Shown here: positions 17,160-25,962 of the stretch, in pieces
How the letters are laid out: each line of letters opens with the position of its first letter
Numbering within the stretch: position 1 is the stretch's first letter
Assembly (NCBI RefSeq): GCF_001050345.1
Contig: NZ_LFMW01000010.1
Span: 62,001 to 126,000, forward strand
Direction of reading: 5' to 3'
Source: Pseudomonas fildesensis
GTDB taxonomy: Bacteria > Pseudomonadota > Gammaproteobacteria > Pseudomonadales > Pseudomonadaceae
Length of the DNA: 64,000 bases
Program-made: the position numbers and the translations under genes
The notes under the pieces: generated by a model
The model's input: the letters and a program-made list of their open reading frames with translations, nothing else
What the model was told of the DNA's origin: nothing
Databases searched by the model: none

Positions 17160-18002
17160 ATGAAGGGACTGTTTCGAATCACCTGGCTGCTGCTGCTGTT
17201 GTGTTTCAGCCAGGTGCACGCCGCGACGCCTCAGGATGAGGACGCCCAGGCAGCCAAGGCACTGCTGGAAAAAGCCTTGGCCTACTACCAGAGCAATGGC
17301 GACAAGGCGTTGGCCGCGTTCAGCCGTCAGGGCGAGTTTGTCGACCAGGACCGCTATGTGTTCGTCGTCGACACCAAGGGCGTGCTGCTGGCCAGCGGCG
17401 GCCCCTCCTCCGCCTTGATCGGCCGCGATGTCTCCGAAGTGCTGGGGCCGGATTTGCGCCAGTCATTCAAGGACGCGCTCACGGTGCCGGAAGGTCAGGG
17501 CATCCAGCAGGCCGACTACCGCTGGCAGAACTGGAATGACGGCAAGGTCGAACACAAGCATGTGTTTTACCAGCGGGTGGGCGAACGCATTTTGGCGGTG
17601 GGTTACTACCTGCCACGGGCCACCCCGGAACAGGCGCGGGCGCTGCGCAATAAGGCAGTCAAAGCACTGATCAAGGATGAAGCGGGCACGCTCAAGGCGA
17701 TCAACGCCTTGCAGGGCGGCTTCCTGCATGATGACCTCTACGTGTTTGTAGTGGACCTGAACACCCAGCGCTATGTGGCCCACGGCACCAACCTGCGGCT
17801 GATCAATACCGACTTCAGCAAGATCAAGGACCCGGACGGCAAGCCGGTGGGCGAACCGATTCTCAAGATGATGGCCGAGCAGGACCAGGGTGAGTACAAG
17901 TACCGCTGGAAAAACCCGGTGACCGGCAAGGTCGAGAACAAGCATGCGTATGTGCGCAAGGCCGGGCATTTCATGGTGGCTGTCGGTTACTACAGCCCTT
18001 GA
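17160..18002 (+). CDS. Exported double-Cache domain protein
   Basis: 280 residues with a signal peptide (MKGLFRITWLLLLLCFSQVHA). Two related halves follow. Each has an A-x-x-x-L-x-K-A-x-x helix, a D-x-Y-V-F-V-V-D strand (near residues 62 and 193), a ligand-pocket stretch (LIGRDVSEVLGPD and LINTDFSKIKDPDGKPVG), a Y-R-W-(Q/K)-N and an (A/V)-V-G-Y-Y end. This is an internal duplication of the single-Cache fold that binds small ligands. No signalling domain is attached, so it may be a free periplasmic sensor. It lies 50 bases downstream of the PheC-like gene on the same strand. Confidence 0.82.
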   Translation: MKGLFRITWLLLLLCFSQVHAATPQDEDAQAAKALLEKALAYYQSNGDKALAAFSRQGEFVDQDRYVFVVDTKGVLLASGGPSSALIGRDVSEVLGPDLRQSFKDALTVPEGQGIQQADYRWQNWNDGKVEHKHVFYQRVGERILAVGYYLPRATPEQARALRNKAVKALIKDEAGTLKAINALQGGFLHDDLYVFVVDLNTQRYVAHGTNLRLINTDFSKIKDPDGKPVGEPILKMMAEQDQGEYKYRWKNPVTGKVENKHAYVRKAGHFMVAVGYYSP

Positions 18003-18025
18003 TCTGGATTGGAATGCAATCGAAT

Positions 18026-18112
18026 GTGGGAGGGGGCTTGCTCCCGATGGCGGTGGTTCAGTTGGAACATCTTGGACTGACACACCGATATCGGGAGCAA
18101 GCCCCCTCCCAC
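18026..18112. repeat. REPIN: two inverted REP sequences
   Basis: The left arm begins GTGGGAGGGGGCTTGCTCCC and the right arm is its reverse complement ending at 18112, with a loop of about 30 bases between. It lies between convergent genes. Confidence 0.88.
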
Positions 18113-18134
18113 ATTTGGATCTCTATTGTGTCAG

Positions 18135-19652
18135 TTACTTAGCTTTGTCCTCACGGCCGCGCAACACGCGGTTCGGCATCGCAATCGCTGCCGCCAGGCC
18201 CAGCAGCGACACCCCAGCACTCATCATCAGCAAATGCCGAAACGTCACCGCCAACTCCCCGCGCAGGGCGTCCTGCGCCGGGCCGGGGGCGGCGTTCAGC
18301 CCGTCGAGCAGTACGTTGCCCGAATTGCCCTCGGACATCATCGAACCGCTGGCCAGATGCTCAAAGCTGGAATCCTGCAACAGCGCCAGCAACAACGCCG
18401 ACATGCACGCCACCCCCACTGCCCCGCCCAGCGAACGGAACAGGTTGGTGGTGCTGGTGGCGACGCCGATGTCGTGTTGTTCCACCGAGTTTTGCGTGCC
18501 CACCAGCGAGGTGGGGAATTGCATGCCGGCGGCGATCCCGCACAGCAACATAAAGAGCGCCGTCAGCCCGACCGCCTGGGGCGCGCTGTAGGCCATGCCG
18601 AGAATCGCGAAGGGGCTCAACAACGCGCCGCTGAGGATCATCGGTTTGTACCGTCCGGTCACCGAGGTCATGCGCCCGGCAAAGTAGGCGCCCATCGGCA
18701 AGCCGATCGCCAGCGGCAGCAGGTGCAAGGCCGCGCTGTCGGCGCCGGAGCCGGTCACCGTCTGGTAACGCAGGGGCATCAGCACGGTCAGGGAGATCGC
18801 CTGGAAGCTGGTGAAAAAGATCGTGCACCAACACAGCACCGCGCTGCGGTTGGCGAACAGGTGCATCGGCAGCAACGGCTCGCGCGCGCGGCGTTCGTGC
18901 CAGACAAACACCGTCAGCGCCACCAGCGCACAAGCCAGCAGCCCCAGCACCTCATCGTCGCGCCAATGATGGCCCTGGCCGATTTCGGTGATGCCCAGCA
19001 GCAAGGCGGTCAAGCCAATGATCATCAGCACGGTGCCGAGGTAGTCGATGATCGGTTTGCGTTGCGGCGTCGGCAGCCCCACCAGGGTGCGATGGGCCAC
19101 GTACCAGGCGCCGGCGCCCAGCGGCAGGTTGATCAAGAACACCCAGCGCCAGGAAAGGTACTCGGTCATATAGCCGCCCAACACCGGCCCGGCCACGCTG
19201 GCCACCGCGTACATGCTGCTGAAATAACCCTGATAACGCCCGCGCTCACGGGGCGGGATGATATCGCCGATGATCGCCTGGCTCACCGAGATCATCCCAC
19301 CGGCGCCGATGCCCTGGAGGATGCGCGCCAGCACCAGTTGCTCCATGCTTTGCGCCATGGCGCAGAACAGCGACGCGACGGTGAAGAGGCCCATGCCGAT
19401 CAGCATCATCGGCCGGCGCCCGTACAGGTCGCCGAGCTTGCCGTAGATCGGCACCGCCACCGTCATCGCCACCATGTAACCGGAGATCACCCAGGCCAGC
19501 AGGTTGACGTCATGGAATTGTGCGGAGATGGCCGGCATGGACACGGCGACGATGGTCTGGTCAAGGGCGCCGAGGAAGATCGCCATCATCAATGACGCGA
19601 GAATGCTGCGCACGGCGGGCACAGAGGGAGCGGGCTGATTAAGCTGAGTCAC
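18135..19652 (-). CDS. MFS drug transporter of the DHA2 (14-helix) family
   Basis: 505 residues from a GTG preceded by GAAGGT. Fourteen hydrophobic helices can be counted. L-D-Q-T-I-V-A-V-S-M-P near residue 30 is DHA2 motif D1, and G-K-L-G-D-L-Y-G-R-R-P near 70-80 is MFS motif A. G-x-x-x-G-P-V-L-G-G-Y near 158 is the antiporter motif C (here V-A-G-P-V-L-G-G). It probably exports toxic organic compounds in exchange for protons. It follows pobA on the same strand after a 66-base gap, so a role in exporting aromatic acids is possible. Confidence 0.87.
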   Translation of the reverse strand: MTQLNQPAPSVPAVRSILASLMMAIFLGALDQTIVAVSMPAISAQFHDVNLLAWVISGYMVAMTVAVPIYGKLGDLYGRRPMMLIGMGLFTVASLFCAMAQSMEQLVLARILQGIGAGGMISVSQAIIGDIIPPRERGRYQGYFSSMYAVASVAGPVLGGYMTEYLSWRWVFLINLPLGAGAWYVAHRTLVGLPTPQRKPIIDYLGTVLMIIGLTALLLGITEIGQGHHWRDDEVLGLLACALVALTVFVWHERRAREPLLPMHLFANRSAVLCWCTIFFTSFQAISLTVLMPLRYQTVTGSGADSAALHLLPLAIGLPMGAYFAGRMTSVTGRYKPMILSGALLSPFAILGMAYSAPQAVGLTALFMLLCGIAAGMQFPTSLVGTQNSVEQHDIGVATSTTNLFRSLGGAVGVACMSALLLALLQDSSFEHLASGSMMSEGNSGNVLLDGLNAAPGPAQDALRGELAVTFRHLLMMSAGVSLLGLAAAIAMPNRVLRGREDKAK

Positions 19653-19718
19653 GGCAGAACCTTCGAGCAGGGCCCGCGGGAAAAGGTCGCCCGCAGGAAT
19701 GCTCGATACGATAGCAGC

Positions 19719-20933
<1,215 letters not shown>

Positions 20934-21091
20934 TCACCCGAACGGATAGAGTGAAAGAGTTGTCAGTGGTTCTGTTGCTGACATTTTTCACTTGAGTGCC
21001 CGTTATAAGAAGGTGAAAACTGCGACAAAGCCTGCACTTTTTGCCAATCGGGGCGATTACCGCACCATTATCCTGAGTATCGGATGAATCT

Positions 21092-21967
21092 ATGACCAAA
21101 ACTGCCCATTCCGCAATTCCGGTCTTCAAGCTTTACGGGGAAAGCCAGCAATGGCCGACCCCCGATTTGTTGCACTGCGAAACCATTTCCCGGCGGAGTC
21201 GGGAATACCAGTGGGAAATCCAGCCCCACCGGCACGCGGATCTGTGCCAGTTGCTGTACGTACACAAAGGCCAGGCACAACTGGAAATCGAAGGCCAGCG
21301 CACCACGCTCAGCGAAGCGACCTTGCAGGTGCTGCCGCCGCTGTGTGTGCACGGGTTTCGTTTTCCGGAAGACGTTGAAGGTTACGTGGTAACGCTGGCG
21401 GCGCCGCTGGTCAGCCATTTGCAAGCGCAATTGGGCGCGACGGTGGACGGTCTACAGACCCTGGGCAGTTATCCGGCGGGCAAGGACAGCGATTACCTCA
21501 ACAGCCTGTTCGCCCGCCTGCAGGACGAATACGCCGATGAACAACCGGCCCGCGACATGCTGATGCACGCGCTGGTCAGCGTGCTGCTGGTGTGGATCAG
21601 CCGCCAGGCTATACAGCGCCGCCACCCGCGCGCACCTCGCGGCCGCGAGTATTTCCGGCGCTTTACGCAATTGGTCGAACAGCATTATCGCGAACACCCG
21701 AAGATTGAAGATTTGGCCCACAAGTTGGGCATCTCGGTCTCACACCTGAATGGGACGTGTCGGGAATTGGGCGGGCAGCCTGCACTGCAGATCATGCATG
21801 ACCGCCAATTGCTGGAAGCCAAGCGACTGCTGACCTACACCAGCATGACGATCAATGAAATGTCGGAGGTGTTGGGCTTTTCCGACCCGACGAATTTCTC
21901 GCGGCTGTTCCGCCGACGGGTCGGGTTTTCGCCCAAGGCGTTTCGCGAGCAATTGAAAGCCGGTTGA
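21092..21967 (+). CDS. pobR: AraC-family activator of pobA
   Basis: 291 residues. The N-terminal cupin-like sensor half (HRHADLCQLLYVHKGQA) has the H-R-H pattern. The C-terminal AraC domain has two helix-turn-helices: I-E-D-L-A-H-K-L-G-I-S-V-S-H-L near 205 and I-N-E-M-S-E-V-L-G-F-S-D-P-T-N-F-S-R-L-F near 257. It is transcribed away from pobA with a 179-base shared promoter region, as in other pseudomonads. It is expected to respond to 4-hydroxybenzoate. Note that the Acinetobacter PobR is an unrelated IclR-type protein. Confidence 0.88.
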   Translation: MTKTAHSAIPVFKLYGESQQWPTPDLLHCETISRRSREYQWEIQPHRHADLCQLLYVHKGQAQLEIEGQRTTLSEATLQVLPPLCVHGFRFPEDVEGYVVTLAAPLVSHLQAQLGATVDGLQTLGSYPAGKDSDYLNSLFARLQDEYADEQPARDMLMHALVSVLLVWISRQAIQRRHPRAPRGREYFRRFTQLVEQHYREHPKIEDLAHKLGISVSHLNGTCRELGGQPALQIMHDRQLLEAKRLLTYTSMTINEMSEVLGFSDPTNFSRLFRRRVGFSPKAFREQLKAG

Positions 21968-21968
21968 C

Positions 21969-22014
21969 GGGACGCGGAGCGTCCATGGCTGCATTCCCAC
22001 GCAGAGCGTGGGAA
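21969..22014. repeat. Paired REP hairpins after pobR
   Basis: Two adjacent hairpins: GGGACGC-GGA-GCGTCC (21969-21984) and TTCCCACGC-AGA-GCGTGGGAA (21994-22014). They are the same two units as in the larger cluster at 24871. They may end pobR transcription. Confidence 0.75.
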
Positions 22015-22041
22015 CGATCAAGTAACGGTCAGTACGATCAA

Positions 22042-22218
22042 TCAGCGCAAGGCACTGAAACTGCCGGTACGGGGAACGCATTGATCCTGATGACAGCTGA
22101 TCGCGAAGGTCGGCTGCATACGGGTTTGCTCCACGCGGTACGCGGCAGTCCCGTACAGCGCGCTGACGAATGCGCTGAGGGCGAAAATCATCAGGTACTT
22201 TCTGGTTTTTATACTCAT
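22042..22218 (-). CDS. Small single-helix membrane protein
   Basis: 58 residues from an ATG preceded by AGAGGT at good spacing. The N-terminus is basic (MSIKTRKY), followed by one hydrophobic helix (LMIFALSAFVSALYGTAAY) and a short tail with two Cys residues (S-C-H-Q-D-Q-C). This is a believable signal anchor or type II inner-membrane microprotein. Support is the composition and ribosome-binding site only; I do not recognise a family. Confidence 0.5.
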   Translation of the reverse strand: MSIKTRKYLMIFALSAFVSALYGTAAYRVEQTRMQPTFAISCHQDQCVPRTGSFSALR

Positions 22219-22318
22219 GGCCAAGACCTCTGAACGGATCTACCGGGTGCTGTTGTAAGCATAGGTCAGTCAGGGCGAGTTGCCATTATCCGGCGACATT
22301 CAACACGTTTATATCGGG

Positions 22319-23224
22319 TCAGAGACCGACATCCCACGCAGGCGCTTCCGGAAACCTCAGCACCAGGAAATCCAGCAGGCTGCGCAGTGCCGATGGCATG
22401 TGCTTGCGCGACGCATACACCGCATAGATGTACATCTGGCGGGGTTCGGCATCGGGCAGCAGGCGCACCAGTTCACCCCGGCGGATGTGCTCGCCGGCCT
22501 GGTAGCTTGGCAGCATCGCCACCCCGGCCCCGGCCAGCGTCACGCGCAATAAAGTGCTGGCCTCGTTGGCGGTGATATTGCCGTGCACCGGCACCGAGAC
22601 GTGCTCACCGTGTTCTTCGAAATGCCATAGGCTTTTGCCGAAATACGAGTGGGTCAGGCAGTTGTGCCGGGCCAGGTCTTCGACTTTCTGCGGTGCCGGA
22701 TGCTCCATCAGGTACAACGGCGTAGCGCACACCACCGAGCGACAAACGGTAAGCCGCCGGGCGATCAGGTTGGGGTCCAGGTCATTACTGGTGCGGATCG
22801 CCAGGTCGATGCGTTCATCCACCAGGTTGACGGTGCGGTCGAGCATTTGCAGGTCGACTGTCACCAAGGGGTAACGCTTGACGTACTCGGCGATGGCCTC
22901 GGCCAATTGCGCCTGGCCGAACGAGGTGCTGACACTCAAGCGCAGCAGGCCGCGCGGCGCGTCATCCGGTTCGCTGACGGCGGCTTGCATGTCGCCGCAC
23001 AGCTCGAGCATTTGTCGACAGCGCGGCAGGGTCTCGCTGCCGGCGGCGGTGAGGCTGAGCTTGCGCGTGGTGCGGTGCAGCAGACGCGCGCCCACCCAAT
23101 CTTCGAGCTCGGCCAGGTAGCGCGAAACCACCGGGCGTGAAAGGTCCAGGTGATCGGCGGCGGCGGATTGGCTGCCCAGGTCCACCACCGTGACAAACAC
23201 GCGCATTGCTTGCAGACGGTCCAT
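22319..23224 (-). CDS. LysR-family transcriptional regulator
   Basis: 301 residues. The N-terminal winged helix reads A-M-R-V-F-V-T-V-V-D-L-G-S-Q-S-A-A-A-D-H-L and then S-R-P-V-V-S-R-Y-L-A-E-L-E-D-W-V-G-A-R-L. The effector domain has D-L-A-I-R-T-S near 138 and G-A-G-V-A-M-L-P near 240. The pattern belongs to the CrgA/DmlR-like branch. It is divergent from the MBL-fold/NAD(P)-reductase gene pair, the standard layout for a LysR regulator and its target, with a 105-base intergenic region. Confidence 0.88.
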   Translation of the reverse strand: MDRLQAMRVFVTVVDLGSQSAAADHLDLSRPVVSRYLAELEDWVGARLLHRTTRKLSLTAAGSETLPRCRQMLELCGDMQAAVSEPDDAPRGLLRLSVSTSFGQAQLAEAIAEYVKRYPLVTVDLQMLDRTVNLVDERIDLAIRTSNDLDPNLIARRLTVCRSVVCATPLYLMEHPAPQKVEDLARHNCLTHSYFGKSLWHFEEHGEHVSVPVHGNITANEASTLLRVTLAGAGVAMLPSYQAGEHIRRGELVRLLPDAEPRQMYIYAVYASRKHMPSALRSLLDFLVLRFPEAPAWDVGL

Positions 23225-23329
23225 GATTTGCCCGATTTTAGAAACAAACTATGTCCCAGCATCGCATTTTTTGTTGTGTTTGGTGCAACTAAGCTCTGTG
23301 CATCCCTTACCGATTGCCGGAGTAGCCCG

Positions 23330-24196
23330 ATGTTTTCCACCTTCAAACGCCTGACCCTGGCGACCGCCGCCCTCGCCTTCGCTGCCCATGCGGCCGCCGC
23401 CGACCTGACCCTCGACGTGTACAACCCCGGCGAGGCCGCGATCTTCCCGGTCAGCTCGGTGTTGGTCAGCGGCGCGAAAGACGCGATCCTGGTCGACGCG
23501 CAGTTCGGCAAAGGCCAGGCCGAGCAGTTGGTGCAGAAAATCCGCGCCAGCGGCAAGCACCTGACCACCATCTACATCAGCCACGGCGACCCGGACTACT
23601 ACTTCGGCCTCGACACCCTCACCGCCGCCTTCCCTGACGCCAAGGTGCTGGCGCCGCAGCCGGTGGTCGACCACATCAACGCCACCGTCGCTGGCAAGCT
23701 TGAGTTCTGGGGCCCGAAAATGGGCGCCGACAAGCCCGGCAAAACCATCGTGCCGCAGGTGCTCGAAGGCCACAGCCTGACGCTTGAAGGGAAGACGCTT
23801 GAAGTGATCGGCCTGGACGGCCCGCAAGCGGACCGCAGCTTTGTGTGGATCCCGTCGATCAAGGCCGTGGTCGGTGGCGTGGTAGTCGCGGAAAACATCC
23901 ACCTGTGGATGGCCGACACCCAGAGCGCGCAATCCCATAAAGACTGGCTGGCCACCCTGCAACGTATCGAAAACCTCAAGCCGCGCACGGTGGTTCCGGG
24001 GCATTACCTGGGTAGCCCATCGCTGAAATCCGTTGCGTTCACCGCCGATTACATCAAGGCCTTCGACCTCGAAACCGCCAAGGCCAAGGATTCCGCCGCC
24101 CTGATCGCGGCCATGAAAAAACGTTACCCGACCCTCGCCGACGAAAGCTCGCTGGAACTCAGCGCCAAAGTCGCCAAGGGCGAAATGAAGTGGTGA
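23330..24196 (+). CDS. Exported metallo-beta-lactamase-fold protein with degenerate metal motif
   Basis: 288 residues from the ATG at 23330. A signal peptide (MFSTFKRLTLATAALAFAAHAAAA) is followed by the MBL fold: S-S-V-L-V-S-G-A-K-D-A-I-L-V-D-A-Q near residues 42-58, and I-S-H-G-D-P-D-Y-Y-F-G near 85-95. The last stands where active enzymes have S-H-x-H-x-D-H-x-x-G, so two metal His are replaced by Asp and Tyr. A later V-P-G-H-Y-L-G keeps one His. Activity may depend on fewer or different metals. It is probably co-transcribed with the reductase 34 bases downstream and controlled by the divergent LysR gene. Confidence 0.78.
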   Translation: MFSTFKRLTLATAALAFAAHAAAADLTLDVYNPGEAAIFPVSSVLVSGAKDAILVDAQFGKGQAEQLVQKIRASGKHLTTIYISHGDPDYYFGLDTLTAAFPDAKVLAPQPVVDHINATVAGKLEFWGPKMGADKPGKTIVPQVLEGHSLTLEGKTLEVIGLDGPQADRSFVWIPSIKAVVGGVVVAENIHLWMADTQSAQSHKDWLATLQRIENLKPRTVVPGHYLGSPSLKSVAFTADYIKAFDLETAKAKDSAALIAAMKKRYPTLADESSLELSAKVAKGEMKW

Positions 24197-24230
24197 TTGG
24201 TTTTAAACCCTAACCGTACTGGAGAACGTC

Positions 24231-24845
24231 ATGAGCAAGATCGCAATCATTGGGGCCACCGGCCGCGCCGGTAGCCAACTGCTGGAAGAAGCACTGCGGC
24301 GGGGGCATAGCGTGGTCGCCATTGCGCGCAATACCGACAAGCTTGCCGTGCGCCCAGGCGTCACCGTCAAGCAGGTCGATGCCCTGGACGCCGAAGCCCT
24401 GCAACAGGCCATCAGCGGCAGCGATGGGGTGATCAGCGCCGCGCACTTCGCCACTCTGCCTGCCAGCGCCGTGATCGGGCCGGTGAAAAAGGCCGGTGTG
24501 AAACGCCTGCTGGTAGTGGGCGGTGCGGGCTCGTTGCTGCTGCCGGGTGGCGGTCGGGTGATCGACAGCGAAGGCTTCCCGGCGGAATACAAAGCCGAGG
24601 CCAGCGCCGGTGCTGCTTTCCTGGACACGTTGCGCCAGGAGAAGGAACTGGATTGGACGTTCCTGTCGCCGTCGGCCGAGTTCGTTGAAACCGAGCGCAC
24701 AGGGAAATTCCGCCTGGGCCAGGATGATTTGCTGGTGAGCAGTGAAGGCAGAAGCTGGATCAGTTTTGCCGACTACGCCATCGCGCTGATCGATGAAGTG
24801 GAAACACCGAAACACTCGCGCCAGCGCTTCACCGTCGGCTACTGA
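24231..24845 (+). CDS. NAD(P)-binding oxidoreductase, atypical SDR (NmrA/YwnB-like)
   Basis: 204 residues, ATG with GGAG eight bases upstream. The Rossmann loop is I-A-I-I-G-A-T-G-R-A-G at residues 4-14, an Arg-based NADP-binding position follows (VVAIARN), and V-V-G-G-A-G-S-L near 95 ends the core. It lacks the YxxxK catalytic pair of classical SDRs. Relatives act as NADPH-dependent flavin or quinone reductases or as redox sensors. It is the second gene of the MBL-fold pair. Confidence 0.82.
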   Translation: MSKIAIIGATGRAGSQLLEEALRRGHSVVAIARNTDKLAVRPGVTVKQVDALDAEALQQAISGSDGVISAAHFATLPASAVIGPVKKAGVKRLLVVGGAGSLLLPGGGRVIDSEGFPAEYKAEASAGAAFLDTLRQEKELDWTFLSPSAEFVETERTGKFRLGQDDLLVSSEGRSWISFADYAIALIDEVETPKHSRQRFTVGY

Positions 24846-24870
24846 GCCAATGACCGTTGATGATCGTGAT

Positions 24871-24984
24871 GATCGTTCCCACGCTCTGCGTGGGAATGCC
24901 GCCCTGGACGCTCCGCGTCCGCTCTTAACGGCGTGACGCGGAGCGTCACAGGATTCATTCCCACGCTCCGCGTGGGAACGATCA
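24871..24984. repeat. Mirror-ordered cluster of four REP hairpins
   Basis: Order A-B-B'-A': TTCCCACGC-TCT-GCGTGGGAA (from 24876), GGACGC-TCC-GCGTCC (from 24906), TGACGC-GGA-GCGTCA (from 24934) and a fourth copy of the first type (24958-24979). The whole block is itself an inverted repeat and runs into the stop codon of the LysR gene on the opposite strand. Confidence 0.85.
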
Positions 24985-25851
24985 TGCGTGTGCCTCGCTC
25001 ACCAACCACTTCATCAGCGCTTCAAGCCCGGCCGATGGCGCCGTCCCCGGCGGATACACCAGGTAATACCCCATCCCCGTCGGCACCCGCAGTTCAAACG
25101 GCGTCGCCAACCGACCCGCCTTCACATCCTCGCCAATCAACGCACTGTCGCCGATCGCCACCCCGGAGCCCTGTGAGGCTACCGTCATCGCCAAATCCAG
25201 CGTTTCAAAATGATGCCCCTGGGCCAAATTGCCCAATCGCGTATTCGCCGCCTTCAACCACAACGCCCAATCCCGCTCGTCGCGCGTGGGATGCAGCAAC
25301 ACCTGCCCGTGCAAATCCGCCGGCGTACGCAAAACGGCCAGCAACGCGGGCGCGCAGACCGGTGTGAGTTGCTCATCAAACAAATGCCGCGCCTCGGCCG
25401 ACTGTTCGGCAATGGGCGCATAGATCACCGCCGCGTCGAATTGCTCACGGCGAAAATCCACGGTGTACGCCACGGTGGTGGTGAGTTCCACCGGCACATC
25501 CGGGCGTTCGCACTGCCACTGCATCAGGCGCGGCAGCAGCCAGCGCATCACGCAGGTGGAAGCCTTGAGTTGCAGGGTCTCGCGGCGACTGCCGATCTGC
25601 TCCACCGCTTCAACGATCAGGCCAAACACCTGTTGCGCGCGCAGCGACCATTCGCGGCCTTCTTCGGTCAGGCTCAAGCCGCGCGCCTGGCGCTGGAACA
25701 ACGCGTAACCCAAGTGGCTTTCCAGGCCGGCGATCTGCCGGCTCACCGCGCCCTGGGTGATGTGCAATTGCTCGGCGGCGCGGGTGAAGTTGCAGCACTG
25801 GGCCGTGACCCAAAAGGTGTGCAGCGCGGGCAGCGGTGGAAGACGTTTCAT
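24982..25851 (-). CDS. LysR-family regulator (GcvA-like)
   Basis: 289 residues if it starts at M-K-R-L-P-P-L-P-A-L, the typical opening of GcvA-type regulators; an ATG nine codons upstream is possible. The winged helix is C-N-F-T-R-A-A-E-Q-L-H-I-T-Q-G-A-V-S-R-Q-I-A near residues 20-42. The effector domain has G-S-G-V-A-I-G-D-S near 229. It is divergent from the AruI-like decarboxylase gene with about 110 bases between, so it probably controls that gene. Its stop codon lies within the REP cluster. Confidence 0.87.
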   Translation of the reverse strand: MKRLPPLPALHTFWVTAQCCNFTRAAEQLHITQGAVSRQIAGLESHLGYALFQRQARGLSLTEEGREWSLRAQQVFGLIVEAVEQIGSRRETLQLKASTCVMRWLLPRLMQWQCERPDVPVELTTTVAYTVDFRREQFDAAVIYAPIAEQSAEARHLFDEQLTPVCAPALLAVLRTPADLHGQVLLHPTRDERDWALWLKAANTRLGNLAQGHHFETLDLAMTVASQGSGVAIGDSALIGEDVKAGRLATPFELRVPTGMGYYLVYPPGTAPSAGLEALMKWLVSEAHA

Positions 25852-25962
25852 TGGGGCGCAGCCATGACGTGAGGACATGGCTAGTATGACTTTTTATCGA
25901 TTGTTGCCGCTACGGGCCAACCGGTCCAATACCGCCTTACCTCAATAACAAGAGCGACACGT

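Noticed and set aside
18126..19595. A 489-codon frame antisense to the DHA2 transporter
   Set aside because: His/Gln/Arg-rich low-complexity product typical of antisense of membrane proteins; no motif and no ribosome-binding site.
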